A stretch of 64,000 nucleotides of DNA. Origin: Microbulbifer sp. YPW16 (GTDB taxonomy: Bacteria; Pseudomonadota; Gammaproteobacteria; Pseudomonadales; Cellvibrionaceae). Made by a program: the position numbers and the translations under genes. The notes under the pieces are model-generated. The model was not told where the DNA came from. It worked only from the letters and a program-made list of their open reading frames with translations, and searched no databases. The DNA is taken from contig NZ_CP089928.1 of NCBI RefSeq assembly GCF_021290385.1, positions 124,001 to 188,000 of the forward strand. The letters are read 5' to 3'. Within the stretch, counting starts at the first letter, position 1, and each line of letters begins with the position of its first letter. Of this stretch, positions 32,425-41,428 are shown piece by piece.

Positions 32425-33810
32425 TCAGCAGTTGACGGCATTCACAGCCAGGCCGCCCTGGGATGTTTCCTTGTATTTGCTCTGCATGTCGATACCGGTC
32501 TGGCGCATTGTTTCGATCACGCTGTCCAGGGGTACGATGTGGGCGCCATCACCGCGCAGCGACAGCCGGGCGGCATTGATGGCCTTGACTGCCCCCATGG
32601 TGTTGCGCTCGATACAGGGAACCTGCACCAGTCCGCCGATGGGGTCACAGGTAAGGCCCAGGTTGTGTTCCATGCCGATTTCGGCCGCGTTTTCGATCTG
32701 CTGGTTGCTGCCGCCCTGGACCGCCGCGAGTCCGGCGGAAGCCATGGAGCAGGCCACCCCGATTTCGCCCTGGCAGCCAACTTCCGCTGCGGAGATCGAT
32801 GCATTCTTTTTGAACAGCATGCCGATGGCGCCGGCAGTGAGCAGGAATTTCACCACCTGGTCTTTCAGGTCACCGTGTTTTTCCGGCTTGTGCACAAAAT
32901 TTACGTAGTAGGCGATGGCTGCGGGGATTACCCCGGCTGCACCATTGGTGGGAGAGGTCACGATACGGCCCCGGGCTGCATTTTCCTCGTTTACCGCCAG
33001 CGCATAGAGGCTGACCCAGTCCAGGATAGCCAGGCCATCCTCACGCTCCTCACGGCTCTGCTTGCTCAATTCCTGGTACATTTCCGCGGCCCGGCGACGG
33101 ACCTTCAGCCCACCCGGTAGCAGGCCATACTGGTGACAGCCGCGCTGGATAGAGGCGTCCATCACCTGCCAGATTTCCCACAGGCCATCTTTCACCGCCT
33201 GCTCCGGGCGGAAGGCCTTTTCGTTTTCCATTGCCAGTTCGGCAATGGTCCAGCCGTGTTTTTCGCAGATTGTCATCAGCTCGGCGGCATTGCTGAAATC
33301 ATAGGGGAGCAGGGTGGCGATCTGGTCCTTGTGGGCAAAGTCCTCTTCGGAGAGTACGAAGCCGCCGCCGATGGAGAAATAACTGCGCTCGAACAGCAGC
33401 TCGCCGTCGGCATAGGCCTGGCAGGTCATGCCGTTGGCATGCTGTGGCAGGAATTCGTCCTCATGGAAAACCAGGTCATGTTCGCGAACGAAGCGAATGT
33501 CGTGGTCCCCATGCAGGCACAGTTGCTCACCGCGCTCGATGCGCGCCAGCTTGCTGTCGATGCTGTCGACGTCGATGGTGTCGGGGGATTCCCCCAGTAG
33601 CCCCATCAGTACCGCCATATCGGTGCCGTGGCCGATGCCGGTCAGGGCCAGGGAGCCGTAGAGGTGCACCTGGACGCGGTCGGTCTGCCTGAGTTCACCG
33701 CGCTGCCCGAGATCCGATACAAACTGCCGTGCGGCGACCATGGGCCCCACGGTATGCGAACTGGAGGGGCCGATACCGATCTTGAACAGTTCGAAAACGC
33801 TGATACTCAT
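32425..33810 (-). CDS. sdaA: L-serine dehydratase (iron-sulfur, single chain)
   Basis: A 461-residue [4Fe-4S] L-serine ammonia-lyase that converts L-serine to pyruvate and ammonia. The beta domain starts ISVFELFKIGIGPSSSHTVGPM; the alpha domain carries cluster cysteines in GCQGEIGVACSMAS and TCDPIGGLVQVPC, and the C-terminal region ends in a Cys (NAVNC) near the active site. Length matches E. coli SdaA/SdaB. The start at 33810 matches the family N-terminus and has AGGAG upstream; the frame extends to 33882 without support. It stands alone, facing rsmJ. Confidence 0.95.
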   Translation of the reverse strand: MSISVFELFKIGIGPSSSHTVGPMVAARQFVSDLGQRGELRQTDRVQVHLYGSLALTGIGHGTDMAVLMGLLGESPDTIDVDSIDSKLARIERGEQLCLHGDHDIRFVREHDLVFHEDEFLPQHANGMTCQAYADGELLFERSYFSIGGGFVLSEEDFAHKDQIATLLPYDFSNAAELMTICEKHGWTIAELAMENEKAFRPEQAVKDGLWEIWQVMDASIQRGCHQYGLLPGGLKVRRRAAEMYQELSKQSREEREDGLAILDWVSLYALAVNEENAARGRIVTSPTNGAAGVIPAAIAYYVNFVHKPEKHGDLKDQVVKFLLTAGAIGMLFKKNASISAAEVGCQGEIGVACSMASAGLAAVQGGSNQQIENAAEIGMEHNLGLTCDPIGGLVQVPCIERNTMGAVKAINAARLSLRGDGAHIVPLDSVIETMRQTGIDMQSKYKETSQGGLAVNAVNC

Positions 33811-33972
33811 TGACGCTGGCGCTCCTGGACTGACTGGTCCGAAAATTATGGTGTGGTCACTTTGCCGCAACGTGGCAGACATTCAAGGCACACGGCGGCA
33901 TTCCACAGAATATCCTTCCACTACAGTCTTTGACCGAGTTTAAGTGCCTAAATTGCGTCTTTGTGGCACAAG

Positions 33973-34950
33973 CTACGGTGTATTTGCGACCAGGATGGCC
34001 CTTTTGGGCGCGGGGTGACCCTCGATGGTGCGGTCCGGGAATTCCGGGTCGAGGAAGTCGGCCAGGGACTCAAAATGCATCCAGTCGGTCCGGCGCTGCT
34101 CACCCAGGCTGGTGGGGGCAACATCCACCGTGCGCGGATTGGTAAATCCACTTTTGCGCAGCCAGCTTTCCAGGGTCGCACAGCTGGGCAGGAACCAGAC
34201 ATTGCGCATTTTGGCATAGCGCCCCTCGGGCACCAGGCACTGGCCCAGCTCCCCGTCGATCACCAGGGTTTCCAGCACCAGCTGGCCACCGGGCCGCAGG
34301 GTTTCGCGCAATTCGCGCAGGTGGGCCATGGGTGAGCGGCGGTGGTACAGCACCCCCATGGAGAAAGTGGTATCAAAGGCGCGCAATTGCGGCGGGACTG
34401 ACTCGATGCCGATGGGCAGGACATCCACCGGCAGTTCGTCTCCCATGTACTTTTTAAGCGCATAAAACTGGGCGACGAACTTGGCCGAAGGGTCAATGCC
34501 GATCACGCGGCGCGCACCCGCGCCATACTGGCGCCAGCAGTGGTAGCCATTGCCGCAGCCGACGTCCAGTACCAGACGATTCTCCATCGACTCCAGGTGC
34601 GGCAGGACACGCTCCCACTTCCAGTCCGAGCGCCACTCAGTATCGATATGCAGGCCAAATATTTCCCAGGGGCCCTTGCGCCAGGGGTGCAGGCGGCGCA
34701 GCTCGCGCTCCAGGCTTTCCAGTTGTCCCGGTGTGGCGTCACCGGCCTGGCCGATCACTACGCCATCGACAAACTCGGTGGAGTCGCAGGTGATTGCGGG
34801 CAGGTTGCTCAATGCCGCGCGCCAGTCGGGCAGGTCGCCCCAGCGATGCTCGCTCAGGCCGGCAGCTACCTGCTGGGGCAGCGTGGCCAGCCAGCCGCGC
34901 AGGGCAGGGGTATGCTGGAGGCCTTGATAGAGCTGGGTGTAGTCGATCAT
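33973..34950 (-). CDS. cmoB: tRNA U34 carboxymethyltransferase
   Basis: A 325-residue class I methyltransferase of the CmoB family. Diagnostic stretches: LHPWRKGPWEIFGLHIDTEWRSDWKW, SAM motif VLDVGCGNGYHCWR, and FSMGVLYHRRSP. It transfers the carboxymethyl group from carboxy-SAM to 5-hydroxyuridine at tRNA position 34. It follows cmoA by 15 bases, which supplies carboxy-SAM, so the two work as one pathway. Confidence 0.96.
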   Translation of the reverse strand: MIDYTQLYQGLQHTPALRGWLATLPQQVAAGLSEHRWGDLPDWRAALSNLPAITCDSTEFVDGVVIGQAGDATPGQLESLERELRRLHPWRKGPWEIFGLHIDTEWRSDWKWERVLPHLESMENRLVLDVGCGNGYHCWRQYGAGARRVIGIDPSAKFVAQFYALKKYMGDELPVDVLPIGIESVPPQLRAFDTTFSMGVLYHRRSPMAHLRELRETLRPGGQLVLETLVIDGELGQCLVPEGRYAKMRNVWFLPSCATLESWLRKSGFTNPRTVDVAPTSLGEQRRTDWMHFESLADFLDPEFPDRTIEGHPAPKRAILVANTP

Positions 34951-34965
34951 TGCTTGTTCCCGACC

Positions 34966-35703
34966 TCAGTGCGGTGCCTTGATGGCGATCATCGAGGCAA
35001 AATTAAAGCACTGGAACCATACGTCGACACTGCCGAACCCGACTCCCTTGAGGCGGTCCCGATGTGCTGCCAGGGTCTCCGGGATGAGGACGTTCTCCAG
35101 GGCGGAGCGCTTCTGTGCCACTTCGAGTTCGCTGTAGCCATTGGCGCGCTTGAACGAGTGGTGCAGGTCGATCATCAGCTCCTGGTGGTCGCGATCCTCG
35201 AAGGCGACTTTTTCCGACAGGATCAGGACTCCGCCCGGTCTCAGCCCCTCGAATATTCTCCGCAGGATACTTTCCCGCTCGGCAACGGGAATGAATTGCA
35301 GGGTGAAGTTGAGAACCACCACGGAAGCGTTTTCGATGGCTACATTTTGCAGGTCATCACAGATTAGCTGGACCGGGAGTTGGCCGCTGTCTGCCGCCAG
35401 GACAGTGCGGGCCCTCTCAACCATCGCGGGTGAATTATCGATCGCTACGATCTCGCAGTCCGCTGCCGGGATGCGGTGGCGCATGGCCAGCGTGGCAGCG
35501 CAAAGGGAGCTGCCGAGGTCATAGCAACGGCTACCCGACTGGGCATAGCGCTCGGCCAGGGTGCCGATCATGGCGACGATGGTGGTATAGCCCGGCACTG
35601 AACGCTGGATCATGTCCGGGAAAACATCCACCACGGACTGGTCGAAGCGGAAGCCCGCCACGTCGCCCAGGGGATTGGCGTAAATGCTGTCTTTCTTGCT
35701 CAT
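34966..35703 (-). CDS. cmoA: Carboxy-SAM synthase
   Basis: A 245-residue protein with family features [25 protein letters not shown] site [17 protein letters not shown], and [12 protein letters not shown]. It makes carboxy-S-adenosylmethionine from SAM and prephenate for CmoB. The start ATG at 35703 gives the family N-terminus [11 protein letters not shown]; the frame runs upstream to 35778 without support. It is directly upstream of cmoB and 81 bases after the M16 peptidase. Confidence 0.95.
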   Translation of the reverse strand: MSKKDSIYANPLGDVAGFRFDQSVVDVFPDMIQRSVPGYTTIVAMIGTLAERYAQSGSRCYDLGSSLCAATLAMRHRIPAADCEIVAIDNSPAMVERARTVLAADSGQLPVQLICDDLQNVAIENASVVVLNFTLQFIPVAERESILRRIFEGLRPGGVLILSEKVAFEDRDHQELMIDLHHSFKRANGYSELEVAQKRSALENVLIPETLAAHRDRLKGVGFGSVDVWFQCFNFASMIAIKAPH

Positions 35704-35784
35704 GAATTTCTGCAAAGCGATTGCGTGGAATAGGCTGGTGGCCGTCGGTGCACTGCACCCGGCGGCCAGTGTGCCCATTTCCGC

Positions 35785-38715
35785 TTAGAGCTTTTCTTCC
35801 TCCAGCCCGAGAGCCAGTCCCGCCTCGCGACCCTGGTTGCCCGTGACTACCGCAGTACCGGCCTTTTCCGGGCTCAGGTAAGTGGCTGCCACGCGTTGCA
35901 GGTCGCCGAGTTTTACCTCGGTAACACGGCGGCGGAACTCTTCCCTTACCTCGTGGGTACGGCCGTAGAGCGCGGAGTGGAATGCCTTCTTGGCCTCGCC
36001 GGAAGGAGAACCGGGCTTATCCAGCCCGCCGACCACCCCGAGGATGGCCTCTTCCACCTGCGAATCCTGGTGCTGCCCATTGGCGAGCCACTCCAGGGAG
36101 GCATCGAAATCCTGCAGGGTCTCCGCCATGCGCGGGTCGCGATAAGAGAAGAATCGGAAGACCCCCAGGTTGTTGTCATGGCCGGCACCGCCGCCGTACG
36201 CACCACCCTGTTCGCGGATGGTGCGGTGCAGGAAGCCATTGCGCAGGAAGCCGCCCAGCACTGCCAGCGGGGCAGAGTCGGGGTGGCTCATGGGGACGGT
36301 CGCATAGGCTTTGGAGCAGAAGTTGACCTGGCTATTAGCCAGCCACAGCTCCCCCACCTGGTGGGGGTTGAATGAGCCGTTCTCGGTCGCGCCGGCACCG
36401 CTGGCTTCGTTGCCCAGGCTGGCCATGGCGCGGGTAAACTCCGGCAGTTTTTCCTCTTCCCCCACCAGCAGGAACTGTCGCTCTGCTGACAGGATCTTGC
36501 GATGGATCGCCTGCAGTTTCTCCTGGAGGACGTCCAGTCCACTGTCATCGAAGCTGCGCACCAGGCCCTTAAGGTGGCGCAGGCCCAGTAGTCCCCCGGT
36601 AGCGTGGCTCTCAAAGGCGGCACGGTTGAAACCGGCACTGGCGGCGGCCATTGCCAGTGCATGGCCGTTGCCCACCACGCCCTGTTCCCGACGCGCCAGC
36701 GTCTGCAACATCAGCTCGCGGATACGCGGCAGTTCGTCGAACCGCACCTGCTCCAGGGTGGCGTCCATAAGTTCCGTGAGCGCTTCCTGGTTTGGCGCCA
36801 GTGCCTTGCCGGACAGGACGAAATGCCCGCGCAGTTGCTGCAGGTCGTCGATGGCGGTGCGGCTGCTGGTAAAGCTGTGCAGCGCACCGCAGACGCGGGC
36901 CTGCCACTGCTGGACTTCCAGGTAGTCCTTCTCGCCCAGGCCGACTTCACTCAGCACCTGGCAGTAGTAGGGCAGGAGCTGCTTTTCCTCTTCGGTGAAT
37001 TCCGGCAGGGCGCAGACCACCTGCTGGTAAACCAGGCCGTTGGTGCCGGCGCTATAGCGGGTCAGTTTCTGCCGCCCGACTTCCACTTCCTCGCCCTCGA
37101 CCCGGGGCATCTCCGGTGGGATGTCCTCCACCCCGACCCGCGGCAGGATTGAGGCGTCGTCCTCGCGCTCCTGTCGCTCCTGCAGGGCGCTGGCGGTCTG
37201 GATAATCTGCTGTTTCTCGCCCTCGCTCAGGGCTGCCCGGATCTCCGCCAGGCGCGCTTTCTCGGCCTGGTCGCGGCGCCCGGCCAGCTCAGTGTCGGGG
37301 CGCAGCACCAGGCGGACCCGGTGCTGGTTGTCCACCAGCAGTTCGCGGGCCACATCGGCGATGAAGCGGGGGTCCTTGATCTGTTCGCGCAGCTTTTCCA
37401 GGGTGGCATCAATATTGAGCAGGCCAATGGCATCGCCGCGGTGGGTGGCGCCGGTGAGGGCGGTCATGATCAATTGCAGGCCGTAGGGGAAACCATCGCC
37501 GCCGATCTCCCGTTGCTGCAGCTCCAGCTGGTGCAGGCTGGCGGCAAGTTGCTCGTAGGGGATACCGTTTTCGGCCACGTCCCGCAGCACATCCATGACC
37601 TGCTGCTCCAGTTCATCGGCACGGTCGCGCTCGCTGCCCTCAATGCCGCAGACAAATGCCATCTCCCGCTGGGTATCGTCGAGGCCCAGGAGCGGGGAGG
37701 GCGAGGTACCCAGGTCGGTGGTTTCCAGCAGCTTCATCAGTGGCGAGGCACTGTTGTCCAGCAGGACGCCTGCCAGCAGGTGGGCGGTCAGCACGGACTC
37801 GAGATCGGTGACATCGCCCAGCAGCCAGGCCAGCACGATATGGGTCTTGCTGCCTACGTTCCCGCTGTCGCCTTCTTCGCTCTCGGTTTCGCTGAGGGGG
37901 TAGAACTCCTCGACCGACACCGGCGCCAGGTAGCGGTCTTCGCGGCCGACCTCGATGACCTTGTCCAGTTTCTCAAACCTGCCCAGGGCCTTTTCCTCAA
38001 AGGCTGCCTGGTGCTCGGCGGCGGGGATGTCCCCGAATGTCATAAAGGTGGCATTACTGGGGTGGTAATGGGTGCGGTAAAACGACTGCAGTTGTTCATA
38101 GGTGAGCTTGGGAATGTCTGCGGGCTCCCCGCCGGAATTCCAGTGGTAGGTGGTGGTGGGGAACAGGTAGCGACTGAGCGACTGCCATAGCTGGGAGGTG
38201 ACAGAGCTCATGGCACCTTTCATCTCGTTGTACACCACGCCCTTGTACACCAGCTCGCTGTCGGCGTTACCCGCCTCACTGAATTCCAGCCGGTGCCCCT
38301 CCTGGGCGAAATCCAGCGGGTCCAGCTTGGCGAAGAAAACTGCGTCCAGGTAGACATCGAGCAGGTTGTTGAAGTCCTTGCGGTTCTGGCTGGCGAACGG
38401 GTAGGCAGTCCAGTCGGAACTGGTAAAGGCGTTCATAAAGGTGTTGAGGGAACGCCGTATCATCATGAAAAACGGGTCGCGTACCGGGTACTTGTCACTG
38501 CCACAGAGCGCCGTATGCTCGAGGATGTGGGCCACCCCGGTAGAATCCTGGGGCACGGTGCGGAGGGCCACCAGGAAGACGTTCTCCGGGTTGTCCGCAG
38601 CGATATGCAGGTGCTGCGCGCCTGTCACCTTGTGGCGGTATTCCTCCACCCTGACGCCGAGGGACTCAATCTCAGCGCTGGTGACCTGTTCGAAAGCGGG
38701 ATGTGAATTACTCAA
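35785..38715 (-). CDS. M16 family metallopeptidase, PreP/Cym1 type
   Basis: A 976-residue zinc peptidase. The inverted zinc motif HILEH is at 63-67, within GVAHILEHTALCGSDKYPVRDPF, which is the PreP (presequence protease)/Cym1 hallmark; the M16C-associated domain follows in the middle (DAILPRVGVEDIPPE-like region) and the R/Y-loop SYRDPRMAETLQDFD near the C-terminus. No signal peptide, so it is cytoplasmic. Bacterial PreP homologues degrade small peptides. It lies 81 bases upstream of cmoA and could be cotranscribed with cmoAB. Divergent from the DUF599 gene. Confidence 0.94.
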   Translation of the reverse strand: MSNSHPAFEQVTSAEIESLGVRVEEYRHKVTGAQHLHIAADNPENVFLVALRTVPQDSTGVAHILEHTALCGSDKYPVRDPFFMMIRRSLNTFMNAFTSSDWTAYPFASQNRKDFNNLLDVYLDAVFFAKLDPLDFAQEGHRLEFSEAGNADSELVYKGVVYNEMKGAMSSVTSQLWQSLSRYLFPTTTYHWNSGGEPADIPKLTYEQLQSFYRTHYHPSNATFMTFGDIPAAEHQAAFEEKALGRFEKLDKVIEVGREDRYLAPVSVEEFYPLSETESEEGDSGNVGSKTHIVLAWLLGDVTDLESVLTAHLLAGVLLDNSASPLMKLLETTDLGTSPSPLLGLDDTQREMAFVCGIEGSERDRADELEQQVMDVLRDVAENGIPYEQLAASLHQLELQQREIGGDGFPYGLQLIMTALTGATHRGDAIGLLNIDATLEKLREQIKDPRFIADVARELLVDNQHRVRLVLRPDTELAGRRDQAEKARLAEIRAALSEGEKQQIIQTASALQERQEREDDASILPRVGVEDIPPEMPRVEGEEVEVGRQKLTRYSAGTNGLVYQQVVCALPEFTEEEKQLLPYYCQVLSEVGLGEKDYLEVQQWQARVCGALHSFTSSRTAIDDLQQLRGHFVLSGKALAPNQEALTELMDATLEQVRFDELPRIRELMLQTLARREQGVVGNGHALAMAAASAGFNRAAFESHATGGLLGLRHLKGLVRSFDDSGLDVLQEKLQAIHRKILSAERQFLLVGEEEKLPEFTRAMASLGNEASGAGATENGSFNPHQVGELWLANSQVNFCSKAYATVPMSHPDSAPLAVLGGFLRNGFLHRTIREQGGAYGGGAGHDNNLGVFRFFSYRDPRMAETLQDFDASLEWLANGQHQDSQVEEAILGVVGGLDKPGSPSGEAKKAFHSALYGRTHEVREEFRRRVTEVKLGDLQRVAATYLSPEKAGTAVVTGNQGREAGLALGLEEEKL

Positions 38716-38937
38716 AAGACAGCTCCATGAGTTAGCTTGCGGGCCGGTGATGCCGGCTGCTCCGGGCGGGCCCGGCAGGATTTGGCCGTTATTCTACCGC
38801 CTCGCCGTCCGGGAAAAACAGTGTTGACAAGGGTGCCAGCAGGCCAAAGACTGCGGACAGCTGTTCCAGGCTCTGGCGTCCCGGCACTATAGCCGGGATT
38901 CCGGCAGGATAAATGTAGACGAATACGGAGACAGACG

Positions 38938-39651
38938 TTGACCTGGTTGGACATTGCCAGCGTGGCTGGATTTCTTGTTACCTGGGGCGGGTATACGCTG
39001 TTCGCCCGCAAGAAAGCGAAGGTGTCGTGGTGCCTCGCTTCATCCATGCAGTGGTACCGGGTGGAGTGGATGCTGCGGATGCTCGATCGCGACATGCGTA
39101 TGCCGGATGCGGCGATCATCGGTAACCTGGAGCGGGTGATCGGCTTCTTCGCCTCTACCAGCATCCTGATCCTGGCGGGCCTGGTGACCGCGCTGAGTGC
39201 CAATCAGGCGGCGATCAAGGTCCTGAGTACCCTGCCGTTTGCCGAAGAGACCACGGTGCAGCAGTTCGAACTCAAGATCCTGCTGCTGATCCTGATTTTT
39301 ATCTTCGCCTTCTTCAACTTCACCTGGTCGCTGCGGCAGTATTCCTTCGCCAACGTCCTGATCGGTGCGGCCCCGCTGCCCGACGCGGATGATACGTCCG
39401 ACGAGGAGCGGCGCCGCTTCGCCATCAGCACCGCCAAGGTGATCGACCAGGCGGGTCACAGCTACAACTACGGACTGCGCTCATACTATTTCGCGATGGC
39501 GGTAATGGGCTGGTTTGTTCACCCGTTGCTGTTTGTTGCCGGCTACCTGGTGGTGGCGCTGGTATTGTTCCTGCGGGAATTCCGCTCGCGCACCCTGCGG
39601 GCAATCCTGGCGGCCGAGGGCAAGGTCCTCGAGCGTGCCGGGGAAAGCTAG
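38938..39651 (+). CDS. DUF599 family membrane protein
   Basis: A 237-residue integral membrane protein with four predicted hydrophobic segments, including GFFASTSILILAGLVTALSA and LLILIFIFAFFNFTWSLRQYSF. The DUF599 pattern is present (FARKKAKVSWCLAS near the N-terminus, then GHSYNYGLRSYYFAMAVMGWFVHP). The function of the family is unknown. It starts at a TTG (38938) with GGAG seven bases upstream; no ATG is available before the first membrane segment. It is the first of three plus-strand genes with short gaps. Confidence 0.87.
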   Translation: MTWLDIASVAGFLVTWGGYTLFARKKAKVSWCLASSMQWYRVEWMLRMLDRDMRMPDAAIIGNLERVIGFFASTSILILAGLVTALSANQAAIKVLSTLPFAEETTVQQFELKILLLILIFIFAFFNFTWSLRQYSFANVLIGAAPLPDADDTSDEERRRFAISTAKVIDQAGHSYNYGLRSYYFAMAVMGWFVHPLLFVAGYLVVALVLFLREFRSRTLRAILAAEGKVLERAGES

Positions 39652-39666
39652 AGAGGGGGAGTGACT

Positions 39667-40005
39667 ATGGATACCGGGCAAATCCTGCGGGAATTCGATG
39701 CCATTGCGCGGGCGCGCGACTGGCAGTCACTGCATTCCCCCAAGAACCTGGCCATGGCGCTTGCGGTGGAGGTGGCCGAGCTCGGCCGCCACCTGCAGTG
39801 GCGCACCGATGGCGATATCGAGCAGCTGCTGGCGGAGCCGGAAAGCGAAGCAAGGGCGGCCATGGCATCGGAGCTGGCGGATATCCAGATGTACCTGCTC
39901 AAGCTGTCGTCGGTGATGGGGGTCGACCTGGAAGCGGCCGTTGCCGGCAAGATCACAGAGAACCGGCGGCGCTTCTTGCCCGCCGAAACGGGCCGGGGTG
40001 ACTGA
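39667..40005 (+). CDS. MazG-like nucleotide pyrophosphohydrolase
   Basis: A 112-residue all-helical protein of the MazG/dCTPase-like superfamily. The metal-binding pattern is HSPKNLAMALAVEVAELGRHLQW with a later ELADIQMYLLKLS (ExxE and ExxD). Members hydrolyse non-canonical or surplus dNTPs to monophosphates. The ATG at 39667 was chosen because GGGGGAG lies six bases upstream; a GTG at 39661 would abut it. It precedes cmoM by six bases. Confidence 0.9.
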   Translation: MDTGQILREFDAIARARDWQSLHSPKNLAMALAVEVAELGRHLQWRTDGDIEQLLAEPESEARAAMASELADIQMYLLKLSSVMGVDLEAAVAGKITENRRRFLPAETGRGD

Positions 40006-40011
40006 AGCGCA

Positions 40012-40791
40012 ATGGCGGACAGGAACTTCGATGACCTGGCAGAGCGTTTCCGCAAGCGTATCTACGGCGGGCTCAAGGGCGATATCCGGCTGGCGGTACT
40101 GAACCGGGACTTGCAGCCGGTGCTGGACACCGGCGCCAGGCTGCGGGTGCTGGATGCCGGTGGCGGCCAGGGACAGTTCGCGCTCGACCTGGCGGAGGCG
40201 GGTCACCAGGTCACTATCGCCGATATCTCCGCCAGGATGCTGGCGCAGGCGCGGGAGCTGGCGGCCGAGCGCCACCTGCAGGAGCGGGTTGCGTTCGTGC
40301 AGGGGCCCCTGCAGGCGCTGGGGCGGGAGGAAAAGCACCAGGGCAACGACCTGGTACTGTGTCATGCAGTGCTGGAGTGGCTGGAGAAGCCACATGAGGC
40401 CGTACAGCAGCTCGTGCAGATGCTGCGCCCGGGGGGGCATTTGTCCCTGACGTTCTACAACCGGCGCGCGCTGGAGTTTCGCCTGCTGCAGCGGGGCAGT
40501 TTCCGCCAGCTGGATCGCAATATCGACAGTGGCTACTGGGGCGGCCACCCTGGCAGCCTGACCCCGGATAACCCGCTGTGCCCGGAATGGGTGCAGGACT
40601 GGGTGCTGCAGGCAGGACTGACGGTAACGGCACACAGCGGTATTCGCTGTTTCAACGATTTTATGACGCCCTCGATCCGCGACAAGCTGCCTGCCAGTGC
40701 AGTAGTGGGAAAGGAGCTGGAGTTTTCACGGCGGGATCCCTACCGGCAGCTGGCGCGTTATGTGCACCTGCTGTGCCGGAGGCCCCTCTGA
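40012..40791 (+). CDS. cmoM: tRNA 5-carboxymethoxyuridine methyltransferase
   Basis: A 259-residue class I methyltransferase matching CmoM (SmtA) along its length: NFDDLAERFRKRIYGGLKG at the N-terminus, SAM motif VLDAGGGQGQ (47-56), CHAVLEWLEKP, LSLTFYNRRALEFRLLQRG and the C-terminal RRDPYRQLARYVHLLCR. It methylates cmo5U34 to mcmo5U34, the step after CmoA/CmoB. It follows the MazG-like gene by six bases. cmoA and cmoB lie about 4 kb away on the other strand. Confidence 0.92.
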   Translation: MADRNFDDLAERFRKRIYGGLKGDIRLAVLNRDLQPVLDTGARLRVLDAGGGQGQFALDLAEAGHQVTIADISARMLAQARELAAERHLQERVAFVQGPLQALGREEKHQGNDLVLCHAVLEWLEKPHEAVQQLVQMLRPGGHLSLTFYNRRALEFRLLQRGSFRQLDRNIDSGYWGGHPGSLTPDNPLCPEWVQDWVLQAGLTVTAHSGIRCFNDFMTPSIRDKLPASAVVGKELEFSRRDPYRQLARYVHLLCRRPL

Positions 40792-40876
40792 TGCGGGGTA
40801 GGGTGATTTTCAGGGCGGGCTGGTAGGGCTTGCAGCGGGGGCGGCCTGTTGGAAAGCTGGCCAGGTCATTAATTGG

Positions 40877-41389
40877 CTAGAGCTGCTTCAGGAGTAATTC
40901 CTTGGCGGCATTGATGCGGGAAGCCAGGTAGTCGTTGCCGCCCCGGTCCGGGTGCATCCTCTGGATCAGGCGGCGATGGGCGGCGAGTATTTCTTCCCGG
41001 GTCGCACCCTCGGGTACATCGAGAATCCGGCGTGCCTCTGCCACGGTAAGTGGGCTCTCGCCCGTGCCCTGCGTGGATTGCCCCTGTGTATCCTGTCCTG
41101 ACTCCTGTTGCCGCGCCTGCGCGTGGCGGGCAATCAGTGGAGCCAGCCAGGGCAGGTGCCGGCCCAGCCAGCCCAGGATGCGGCCCAGTACCGGCAGTAC
41201 CAGCGCCACGGCGGCACCGACCCAGTGCAGGCGGCCCGTGACAGCCAGTAATACCGCCACCATTGCCACGGCCAGCAGCGTCCACTGCAGTAACAATTTG
41301 CGGCGTTGGCGCGGGGGGCTGGCGGTAAATTTCTGCCAAGCAATCCAGGCAAAGATGCCGAGCGCAATCAGCAGGATGATTCTGGCCAC
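40877..41389 (-). CDS. Membrane-anchored J-domain protein
   Basis: A 170-residue protein. Residues 1-20 and about 33-75 are hydrophobic (two to three membrane segments). A Gln/Ser/Thr-rich linker leads to a C-terminal J-domain-like part with ARRILDVPEGATREEILAAHRRLIQRMHPDRGGN, including the essential HPD tripeptide. The topology resembles mitochondrial TIM14/Pam18 and bacterial DnaJ-like membrane proteins that recruit DnaK to the membrane. It lies between convergent cmoM and a downstream porin gene on the same strand. Confidence 0.87.
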   Translation of the reverse strand: MARIILLIALGIFAWIAWQKFTASPPRQRRKLLLQWTLLAVAMVAVLLAVTGRLHWVGAAVALVLPVLGRILGWLGRHLPWLAPLIARHAQARQQESGQDTQGQSTQGTGESPLTVAEARRILDVPEGATREEILAAHRRLIQRMHPDRGGNDYLASRINAAKELLLKQL

Positions 41390-41428
41390 TGGGTGTTCCT
41401 TGTTAAATAACCCGGGGCCGTGAGGTTA

